A DNA stretch of 6,126 nt from Lachnospiraceae bacterium. Lineage in GTDB: Bacteria > Bacillota > Clostridia > Lachnospirales > Lachnospiraceae. Location of the stretch: NCBI GenBank assembly GCA_021202575.1, contig JAJQCU010000185.1, positions 1-6,126 on the forward strand, given 5' to 3'. The position numbers were made by a program, and so were the translations under genes. The notes under the pieces were generated by a model, which worked only from the letters and a program-made list of their open reading frames with translations, was not told where the DNA came from and ran no database searches. Shown here in pieces: positions 1 through 6,126 of this stretch (positions within the stretch are counted from its first letter, which is position 1; every line of letters starts with the position of its first letter).

Positions 1-15
1 GTATTTATTCTATAA

Positions 16-1368
<1,353 letters not shown>

Positions 1369-1399
1369 ATTCCGGCTGTGCAGACTCATGCTGTTAAGG

Positions 1400-1457
1400 T
1401 TTCCACCTGTACGGTTGGACTGTCTGACCGATCCTGCCGCACAGGTGGAAAATTTTT
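1400..1457 (+). terminator. Intrinsic terminator of gdhA with nested inner hairpin
   Basis: TTTCCACCTGT (1400-1410) pairs perfectly with ACAGGTGGAAA (1441-1451) in an 11-bp stem, followed by TTTTT at 1453-1457. The 30-base loop is long for a terminator, but it holds its own hairpin: CGGTTGGA (1412-1419) pairs with TCTGACCG (1423-1430) over 8 bp including two G-U pairs. It lies 31 bases after the gdhA stop and just upstream of the next promoter, so it probably insulates the two units. The U-run is present only for rightward transcription. Confidence 0.7.
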
Positions 1458-1466
1458 GAAAAGGGC

Positions 1467-1495
1467 TTGTCTTTTTTCTGAAATTCAGCTATACT
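1467..1495 (+). promoter_or_regulatory. Predicted sigma-A promoter of the riboswitch/exchanger transcript
   Basis: A -35 element TTGTCT (1467-1472, 4 of 6 to consensus) and a -10 element TATACT (1490-1495, 5 of 6) are separated by exactly 17 bases. The predicted start of transcription is near 1502, at the 5' edge of the riboswitch P1 helix, which is where a promoter for this RNA would be expected. It also lies just after the gdhA terminator. Position and spacing are seen directly. Activity is inferred. Confidence 0.65.
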
Positions 1496-1499
1496 TCCC

Positions 1500-1595
1500 A
1501 CAGATATGAGGGAGTAGTTGGCGCGTTCGCCGTAAGGCAAAGCGTTGTCCCCTTCGTCATCACGCCGACATATTGAAGCAGGACTGGTATCTTGT
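1500..1595 (+). ncRNA. yybP-ykoY manganese riboswitch aptamer
   Basis: The conserved blocks of the yybP-ykoY (Mn2+-sensing) riboswitch class appear in order: GGGAGTAG (1510-1517), a P2-like hairpin GGCG-CGTT-CGCC (1520-1531), a GCGT/ACGC helix (1542-1545 with 1562-1565), GCCGACATA (1564-1572) and GAAGCAGGAC (1575-1584). The last block matches the GCAAGACC segment known from other members. The ends close as P1: ACAGATAT (1500-1507) pairs with 1587-1595, with one bulged T at 1593 and a terminal G-U pair. In this class Mn2+ docks two loops and stabilises P1, usually raising expression of a metal exporter. The downstream gene is a CaCA cation exchanger, which fits. The assignment rests on motif recognition. 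A covariance-model search was not possible here. Confidence 0.87.
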
Positions 1596-1619
1596 CTCTC
1601 GCAGAGACATAAGATTTTT
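1591..1619 (+). terminator. Riboswitch expression-platform terminator (first)
   Basis: CTT plus GTCTCT (1591-1599) pairs with AGAGAC plus AAG (1603-1608 and 1611-1613). The loop is CGC, AT (1609-1610) is bulged, and TTTTT follows at 1615-1619. The 5' arm shares bases 1591-1595 with the 3' strand of aptamer helix P1, so the full stem and P1 cannot coexist. This predicts an ON switch: Mn2+-stabilised P1 weakens the terminator base and lets polymerase read into the exchanger gene. The six-base core could still form beside P1, so the switch could be partial. Confidence 0.65.
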
Positions 1620-1678
1620 GTAAGGTACATCGCCAGCCTGCAGGCAATGCTGTCCGGCCGGACGGGACATGAAATAAC

Positions 1679-1728
1679 GAGACTTTTATCGCGTTTCCAA
1701 AAGAAGGCGGTAAAAGTCTCTTTTATTT
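1679..1728 (+). terminator. Second, stronger intrinsic terminator in the leader
   Basis: GAGACTTTTATCGC (1679-1692) pairs with GCGGTAAAAGTCTC (1707-1720): 14 bp with one G-U pair and a 14-base loop. TTTTATTT follows immediately at 1721-1728. This is a textbook intrinsic terminator, about 90 bases before the exchanger start codon. It is either a second control point of the leader or the true decision hairpin. Its arms repeat the GAGAC/GTCTC pair of the first hairpin, so cross-pairing between the two is possible. Confidence 0.8.
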
Positions 1729-1762
1729 ACCGCCGGAATCATGTACGGAGGGAAAGCATACA

Positions 1763-1819
1763 GTGCCGGACAAACCGGCGCAGACCTCTCTCTCGGGAAA
1801 GGAAGGAATATTTTTATGA
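1763..1819 (+). CDS. Possible 18-codon leader peptide, ATGA-coupled
   Basis: A GTG at 1763 preceded by GGAGGG (1747-1752, ten bases upstream) opens an 18-codon frame ending in TGA at 1817-1819. This stop overlaps the ATG of the exchanger gene at 1816 as ATGA, a common arrangement for translational coupling. The GTG lies at the base of a hairpin (1763-1769 with 1775-1781, loop ACAAA). The predicted peptide is short and polar with no recognisable family. The exchanger has its own good ribosome binding site, so the leader frame may be accidental. Confidence 0.25.
   Translation: MPDKPAQTSLSGKEGIFL
1798..1807 (+). promoter_or_regulatory. Ribosome binding site deciding the exchanger start
   Basis: AAAGGAAGGA ends eight bases before the ATG at 1816. 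The earlier in-frame ATG at 1741 lies 12 bases after the terminator U-run, has no Shine-Dalgarno sequence, and would add 25 polar residues before the first membrane helix. The site therefore supports 1816 as the start. Confidence 0.8.
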
Positions 1820-2820
1820 TGTATCTGTTATTTATCGTCGGACTGGTGCTGTTAATCTACGGGGGCGACTGGTTCGTGGACGGCGCCACCGGCATCGCCA
1901 GGCGTTTTCATCTGCCGGAGCTTCTGATCGGCGCCACCGTGGTGTCCATCGGCACCACCCTCCCGGAGGTCATGGTCTCCACCACCTCCGCCATCCAGGG
2001 GCACAGCCAGATTGCCTACGGCAACGCCATCGGCTCCATCATCTGCAACACGGCTCTCATCGCCGCCATCAGCGCCGCCGTCCGGCCTTCGGCAGTCAAT
2101 AAAAAGACCCTGCGCACGCCTGTGACCTTCTTTTTCATCGCGGCCGCCTTTTATGTGGCGGTGGCCTACACCTCCGGCTACTTTTCCAGGCCTATCGGCG
2201 TTATTTTGCTGATTATTTTTGTGCTGTATATGATTGCAAATGTGATGGGAATGAAAAATGAACCGGGCGCGTCGAACGCCGCATCAACGGCCGAGGCCAT
2301 CCAGGGGCAAGACGCTGGAACCGGTGAGGAAGGCGACGTGGAAGGTCCTGTCTGGAAAATGATCCTTCTCTTAGTCGTCGGAGCAGTGCTGATCGCCATC
2401 GGAGCCGACCTGCTGGTGGATAACGGCACCCTGATTGCGGAGGCCCTGGGCGTCCCCGAATCCGTCATTGCCCTGACCTTCGTAGCCCTCGGCACCTCGC
2501 TGCCGGAGCTGGTCACCGCCGTCACCTCCCTCATCAAGGGGCACAGCTCCCTTTCTCTGGGCAACGTGATCGGCGCCAATGTGTTCAATCTGGTGCTGGT
2601 CTGCGGCCTGTCCATCACCGTGTCTCCCTTCAGCATCCCCGAGAATTCCACCCTCTTCGGGGTCAACGCCTCCCTGGTGGTGGATTTGCCGGTGATGCTC
2701 CTGGTGATGATCCTGCTGACCGCCATACCCCTGGTCAAAGGGAAGACAAGCCGTGTGCAGGGTATCCTGCTGCTGGCGATTTACGCGGCGTTCTGCGTGT
2801 ATCAGTTTGTGCTGGGATGA
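1816..2820 (+). CDS. CaCA-family cation/proton or cation/Na+ exchanger, probable Mn2+/Ca2+ exporter
   Basis: An inner-membrane antiporter of the Ca2+:cation antiporter superfamily, related to E. coli YrbG. The 334 residues form about ten membrane segments in two inverted halves. The alpha-1 repeat (about 39-83) holds GTTLPE (46-51) and GNAIGS (69-74). The alpha-2 repeat (about 219-265) holds GTSLPE (226-231) and GNVIGAN (249-255). Glu51 and Glu231 correspond to the ion-binding glutamates of the family. A hydrophilic, acidic linker (about 147-178) joins the halves. The first helix starts at residue 3, which fits the ATG at 1816. An upstream yybP-ykoY riboswitch suggests that expression responds to Mn2+, so Mn2+ efflux is the favoured role. 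The family alone would suggest Ca2+/Na+ or Ca2+/H+ exchange. It appears monocistronic between the leader and the hairpin at 2842-2880. Confidence 0.94.
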   Translation: MMYLLFIVGLVLLIYGGDWFVDGATGIARRFHLPELLIGATVVSIGTTLPEVMVSTTSAIQGHSQIAYGNAIGSIICNTALIAAISAAVRPSAVNKKTLRTPVTFFFIAAAFYVAVAYTSGYFSRPIGVILLIIFVLYMIANVMGMKNEPGASNAASTAEAIQGQDAGTGEEGDVEGPVWKMILLLVVGAVLIAIGADLLVDNGTLIAEALGVPESVIALTFVALGTSLPELVTAVTSLIKGHSSLSLGNVIGANVFNLVLVCGLSITVSPFSIPENSTLFGVNASLVVDLPVMLLVMILLTAIPLVKGKTSRVQGILLLAIYAAFCVYQFVLG

Positions 2821-2841
2821 AGGCTCATACCAAAACATTAA

Positions 2842-2880
2842 GAGGCAATTGCCGCGTTTACATATACCGGCAATTGCCTC
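2842..2880. terminator. Hairpin between convergent genes, probable bidirectional terminator
   Basis: GAGGCAATTGCCG (2842-2854) and CGGCAATTGCCTC (2868-2880) form a perfect 13-bp stem with a 13-base loop. It lies 21 bases after the exchanger stop and 54 bases beyond the stop of the leftward membrane-protein gene. The downstream tracts are only moderately U-rich on either strand (ATCCATTTAT rightward, TTAATGTTTT leftward), so termination may be imperfect. Each arm contains the ten-base palindrome GGCAATTGCC. Confidence 0.7.
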
Positions 2881-2934
2881 ATCCATTTATACATAATAGA
2901 TAGATTTCAACAGTCATCAAAAGCCTGCCTGCAT

Positions 2935-4410
2935 TTACTCCCTGCTTTGCAGCACGACAGTTTCCTTGACGTACCATTTCGCTACGGCAAAATTTTTCCA
3001 GTTAGAGACATCCTCTGTAATATCATCAAAGTAAAGAAGATACGGTTTGACAGAATACTCCTGCAGCACTACATTTTTTTCATCCGATAAAAGGAGAGCC
3101 AGCCGCTGCTGATATTCCTCTTCATATTGCGTCGCCTCCCCTGCCATCAGGGAAACCCAGGCAGCGTAGGAGGAAAATTCCTTCAGCGGCTGATCGGATG
3201 TCTTCAGATCCACGTAAAACAGACACAGCACCACGGCACAGAAAGCAAGAACCGCCGACGAAGAGACTCTCTTTCTGTTCTCTCTCCTCCTTGCGGATAT
3301 TTTTTTCTCTATAAATCCAACCCAGTAAAAAACATTGACCAGAAGCAGGAAGAGAAACCACATCTTGGCAATATTAATCAACCGCTCCGGCCCCGGGCTG
3401 GACAGAGAATACAGGCCGGGGGTGTAAACACAGGAGACCAGCCCCACTGAATAAAGCGTCACCACCCATGGCATGCGAAAGCAAAAAGCGCTTTCAGACG
3501 CCAGACGAATAAACACCGGCAGCAAAAACAGAATTACCAGCAGCACCAAAGGCGTTATATAGACCCTCGCATAATTATACGCCGCCGGAAAAGACTGAAG
3601 GATCGCCTCAAGGGCTCCCATTTGGGTAAAATTTGTCTGGCGAACGGCATTGCCGGGCGCAATGACGCTGATCCCGAAGGAAACAGCCTCTGCTATCAGC
3701 GCCGGAAGCTGCCAGACAGGCTTTTTCCCCATGGCAAAACCAAGGCCGAAAATCGTGGCCAGACAGATCAGCGCCAGCAGCGCGGTCATATAATTGGCTC
3801 CGCCGCAGAGCACGCCACAGAGAACGGACGCCGCCGCCAGGAAAACGCGCCGACTCCTTTTTTCACAGACAAATAAATGCAGCTCCAGGCCTGTCAGTAT
3901 CAGCATACAGCTATGCATAAAGAGATAATGTACGGACCCGTTAAACCAGTAAAATGCGTTGACCGGGGAATAAACAGTCTCTATCAGCAAAAAGCAGAGC
4001 ATGGGCGCTGCGATGCCCCAGTAAATCTTTTTTCCGCGCAGCAGCTTTACCATCAGCACATAGGTCAGATAATAGTTGGAAAATATCAGCATTCCCAGTT
4101 GAATCAGCGGCGTCCAGAAATACCCTTTTTCGCTCCATACGGCAGGAGAGATGGACATGAGAAATATGGAAGAAAAGGTTCCCTGCCAGGTTTCATAGTA
4201 CTCTCTCATCGACCTCAGGCCGGCCCCAAGGGCCTGTATCACTGAGTGAAAATTGATCCAGGACATATAGGCCAGAAAGCCGTAGGTAAAATCATCCGCG
4301 CACGGGTGGGCATATCTTCCGATGATGAGCAGAGGAATAAGCCCTAAGACCAGTGTAGCAGTGGCGGCAGCGCACAGCAACAGCCATATTGTCTTTTGGT
4401 TTAATTTCAT
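2935..4410 (-). CDS. DUF6056-type polytopic membrane protein, possible GT-C-like glycosyltransferase
   Basis: From the ATG at 4410 this is 491 residues with about ten to twelve hydrophobic segments, the first at about 8-31. Family-like motifs are CADDFTYG just after the first helix (Asp39-Asp40), REYYETWQG (69-77), FYWFNGSVHY (153-162), APGNAVRQ (251-258), GPERLIN (340-346), and a C-terminal soluble part with KPYLLYFDDITED (455-467). I recognise this pattern as DUF6056, found in Clostridia. The early acidic pair in the first external loop recalls GT-C glycosyltransferases that use lipid-linked sugars, but that role is inference. A start at GTG 4488 or ATG 4485 would overlap the purD stop and add 25-26 charged residues. 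I prefer 4410 because GGAG lies ten bases upstream and the membrane helix follows directly. The gap to purD is 74 bases with no terminator seen, so it is probably cotranscribed with purN-purD. Confidence 0.8.
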   Translation of the reverse strand: MKLNQKTIWLLLCAAATATLVLGLIPLLIIGRYAHPCADDFTYGFLAYMSWINFHSVIQALGAGLRSMREYYETWQGTFSSIFLMSISPAVWSEKGYFWTPLIQLGMLIFSNYYLTYVLMVKLLRGKKIYWGIAAPMLCFLLIETVYSPVNAFYWFNGSVHYLFMHSCMLILTGLELHLFVCEKRSRRVFLAAASVLCGVLCGGANYMTALLALICLATIFGLGFAMGKKPVWQLPALIAEAVSFGISVIAPGNAVRQTNFTQMGALEAILQSFPAAYNYARVYITPLVLLVILFLLPVFIRLASESAFCFRMPWVVTLYSVGLVSCVYTPGLYSLSSPGPERLINIAKMWFLFLLLVNVFYWVGFIEKKISARRRENRKRVSSSAVLAFCAVVLCLFYVDLKTSDQPLKEFSSYAAWVSLMAGEATQYEEEYQQRLALLLSDEKNVVLQEYSVKPYLLYFDDITEDVSNWKNFAVAKWYVKETVVLQSRE

Positions 4411-4484
4411 AATCTGTATTCTCCGTCTGTTGTGTAAAAGCTCCCCTCCCTCAGGCTCGCGTTCGCCCATTGCTGTCTTACCCA

Positions 4485-5750
4485 TCACATAATCGCCGCG
4501 CCGATATCATGGCGCATATATTTCCCTTCAAAATCAATCCATTCCGTGGCCTCGTAGGCTTTCGCGCGAGCTTCCTTCAAATCCGCGCCGGTAGCTGTAA
4601 TACCTACCACCCTGCCTCCGTTGGTGACAATGCCTTCCTTGGTTGCTTTGGTCCCCGCGTGGAAGCAGAAATAGTCGTCCTTTCCCTCAAAAGCCTCAAA
4701 GCCTCTCATCAGCTTCCCTTTCTCGTAATGTACCGGATAGCCATCGCTTGCCAGCACCACGCAGACCGCGGCGTTATCCGTGAATTTCAGGTCAATTTGA
4801 TCCAGGGTGCCGTTGATGCAGGCTTCCATGACTTCAATAATGTCATTTTCCATTCTCGGAAGCACCACCTGAGCCTCCGGGTCTCCGAAACGGGCGTTGT
4901 ACTCTAAGACCTTCGGCCCGTCCGCGGTCAGCATCAGGCCAAAGAAAATGATGCCCTTGAAGGGTCTGCCCTCCGCGGCCATGGCCGCCACGGTAGGTTT
5001 ATAAATCGTCTCCTGACAAATCGCGTCAATCTCCTTCGTATAGAAGGGGCTGGGAGAGAAGGTACCCATACCGCCGGTATTCAGGCCTGTATCGCCGTCC
5101 CCGGCCCGCTTGTGGTCCTGGGCACTGGTCATGGTCTTAATGGTCTTCCCATCCACAAAGGAGAGCACGCTGACCTCACGGCCGGTCAGAAATTCCTCCA
5201 CCACCATATGATTGCCGGCGCTGCCAAACTGCCTGTCCAGCATGATGGTCTTCACACCTGCCCGGGCCTCTTCCAGGGTATTGCAGATCAGCACGCCCTT
5301 GCCCAGAGCCAAACCGTCAGCCTTCAGCACGATGGGCATTCTCGCTGTCTCAAGATAGACCAGCGCGGCGTCCGGGTCATCGAAGGTCTCATAAGCCGCG
5401 GTTGGAATATGATATTTTTTCATTAAATCCTTGGAAAAAGCCTTGCTTCCCTCCAGAATAGCCGCGTTGGCCTTCGGTCCAAAGGCGCGGATGCCATTTT
5501 TCTCAAAGACATCCACCAGGCCGCCCACCAGCGGGTCGTCCATGCCCACGATGGCCAGGTCAATTTCCTTTTCCTTCGCGAAGGCCGCCAGAGCGTCAAA
5601 CTCCATGGCGCCGATGGGCACGCACTCCGCGATCTGCGCGATACCGGCGTTGCCCGGGGCGCAGTATATTTTGCTCACCTTCTGACTCTTTGCCACACTC
5701 ATGGCGATGGCGTGCTCTCTGCCGCCGCCGCCCACAATCAGTACTTTCAT
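4485..5750 (-). CDS. purD: Phosphoribosylamine-glycine ligase (GAR synthetase)
   Basis: Step 2 of de novo purine synthesis: ATP-dependent joining of 5-phosphoribosylamine and glycine to give glycinamide ribonucleotide, in the cytoplasm. The 421 residues are full length for the family. In order one sees the N-domain loop VGGGGREHA (6-14), APGNAG (31-36), FGPKANAAILEGSKAF (90-105), the ATP-grasp segment LKADGLALGKGV (142-153), HKRAGDGDTGLNTGGMG (213-229), the metal and ATP site VLEYNARFGDPEAQ (281-294), and the C-terminal YMRHDIG (411-417). The usual GPE before the PL motif is replaced by GMDDPL (69-74), a variant I associate with Clostridia. AGGAGAG at 5755-5761 sets the start. PurN ends 21 bases upstream on the same strand, so the two are an operon and catalyse consecutive steps. 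Confidence 0.98.
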   Translation of the reverse strand: MKVLIVGGGGREHAIAMSVAKSQKVSKIYCAPGNAGIAQIAECVPIGAMEFDALAAFAKEKEIDLAIVGMDDPLVGGLVDVFEKNGIRAFGPKANAAILEGSKAFSKDLMKKYHIPTAAYETFDDPDAALVYLETARMPIVLKADGLALGKGVLICNTLEEARAGVKTIMLDRQFGSAGNHMVVEEFLTGREVSVLSFVDGKTIKTMTSAQDHKRAGDGDTGLNTGGMGTFSPSPFYTKEIDAICQETIYKPTVAAMAAEGRPFKGIIFFGLMLTADGPKVLEYNARFGDPEAQVVLPRMENDIIEVMEACINGTLDQIDLKFTDNAAVCVVLASDGYPVHYEKGKLMRGFEAFEGKDDYFCFHAGTKATKEGIVTNGGRVVGITATGADLKEARAKAYEATEWIDFEGKYMRHDIGAAIM

Positions 5751-5771
5751 TTTACTCTCCTGTCTATGCCG

Positions 5772-6126
5772 TCATACTCTCTTCTCCGGCAGCTGTATTC
5801 TCCCGTTGGCGATATCATCGATGGCCTGAGGCAGTAATACCCACTCCGCCTCCTCCATCACCCTTCTCTGTAATATCTCCGGCGTATCGCCCTCCTGTAC
5901 ATACACCGCCTTCTGGGAAATGATCCTGCCGGTATCCATCCCCTTGTCCACAAAGTGAACAGTAGCGCCGGTTACCTTGACGCCGTACTCCAGCGCCTTC
6001 TCATGCACCCGCAGCCCGTAATAGCCCACGCCGCAGAAAGAAGGAATCAAAGCGGGATGGATGTTGATAATCCGTCCCTCAAAAGCGTCCACCATGGCCG
6101 ACGGAATAGCCACCAGAAAGCCGGCC
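5772..6126 (-). CDS. purN: Phosphoribosylglycinamide formyltransferase, 3' part (cut by window edge)
   Basis: Step 3 of purine synthesis: transfer of a formyl group from 10-formyltetrahydrofolate to glycinamide ribonucleotide, the product of the neighbouring PurD. The visible 117 or so residues are the C-terminal part of a family usually near 200 residues. They begin inside the AGFL segment and include INIHPALIPSF with the catalytic Asn and His of the NxH motif, then GVKVTGATVHFVDKGMDTG, whose Asp corresponds to the catalytic aspartate (Asp144 in E. coli). The reading frame stays open to the window edge. The GTG at 6113 is an internal codon, so the real start lies beyond 6126. The gene ends in TGA at 5774-5772. 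Confidence 0.95.
   Translation of the reverse strand, partial: AGFLVAIPSAMVDAFEGRIINIHPALIPSFCGVGYYGLRVHEKALEYGVKVTGATVHFVDKGMDTGRIISQKAVYVQEGDTPEILQRRVMEEAEWVLLPQAIDDIANGRIQLPEKRV

Noticed and set aside
1394..1630. Leftward 78-codon open frame over the gdhA-exchanger intergenic region
   Set aside because: It lies antisense to the gdhA terminator, promoter and riboswitch, and its translation resembles no family I know.
1614..1740. A second riboswitch aptamer in tandem
   Set aside because: No repeat of the GGGAGTAG or GACATA blocks, and no motif of another riboswitch class that I recognise. Only palindromes and a terminator are present.
1741..1815. Upstream ATG giving a 359-residue exchanger
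   Set aside because: It has no Shine-Dalgarno sequence, sits next to a terminator U-run, and adds a polar stretch before the first helix. The ATG at 1816 has a well-placed AAAGGAAGGA.
1545..2102. Rightward 185-codon open frame across the leader and the start of the exchanger gene
   Set aside because: It begins at a TTG inside the riboswitch, runs through two terminators and overlaps the clear CaCA gene in another frame. Its Arg/His-rich translation is typical of a GC-rich shadow frame.
3127..4245. Rightward open frames (3127-3450, 3622-3876, 3877-4245) opposite the membrane-protein gene
   Set aside because: They are antisense shadows of a well-supported gene, with Gln/Arg-rich translations and no recognisable motifs.
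5772..6113. A 113-residue PurN starting at GTG 6113
   Set aside because: The frame continues upstream to the window edge with PurN-like residues (AGFL), so this codon is internal and the gene is simply cut by the window.

Overview
The window looks like ordinary chromosome from a moderately GC-rich Firmicute of class Clostridia, most likely a gut Lachnospiraceae. The basis is the close resemblance of the glutamate dehydrogenase to the Clostridium symbiosum type, the Clostridia-like wording of PurD and PurN, strong AGGAGG-type ribosome binding sites, and a DUF6056-type membrane protein. No species can be named from the sequence alone. There is no mobile element, CRISPR array, tRNA or rRNA.

Layout: the left half reads rightward and the right half leftward. 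On the + strand are gdhA (34-1368, hexameric glutamate dehydrogenase), its terminator (about 1400-1457), and then a 447-base intergenic region (1369-1815) that is the most informative part of the window. It holds a good sigma-A promoter (1467-1495), a manganese-sensing yybP-ykoY riboswitch aptamer beginning almost at the predicted transcription start (about 1500-1595), a terminator whose 5' arm overlaps the closing helix of the aptamer (1591-1619), a second and stronger intrinsic terminator (1679-1728), and a possible 18-codon leader ORF ending in an ATGA overlap with the next gene. The controlled gene (1816-2820) is a CaCA-family cation exchanger. Under this switch it is best read as a Mn2+ (or Ca2+/Mn2+) exporter.

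A perfect 13-bp hairpin (2842-2880) separates the two convergent halves. On the - strand, reading from the right edge, are purN (cut by the window edge), purD, and a polytopic membrane protein of DUF6056 type, in that order and closely spaced. PurN and PurD are steps 3 and 2 of de novo purine synthesis. The membrane protein has no evident link to purines. It may simply ride on the 3' end of the pur operon.

What is not routine is the leader of the exchanger gene: a metal riboswitch, tandem terminators sharing complementary GTCTC/GAGAC arms, and a possible coupled leader peptide. All RNA structures were read by eye. No folding or database search was run.
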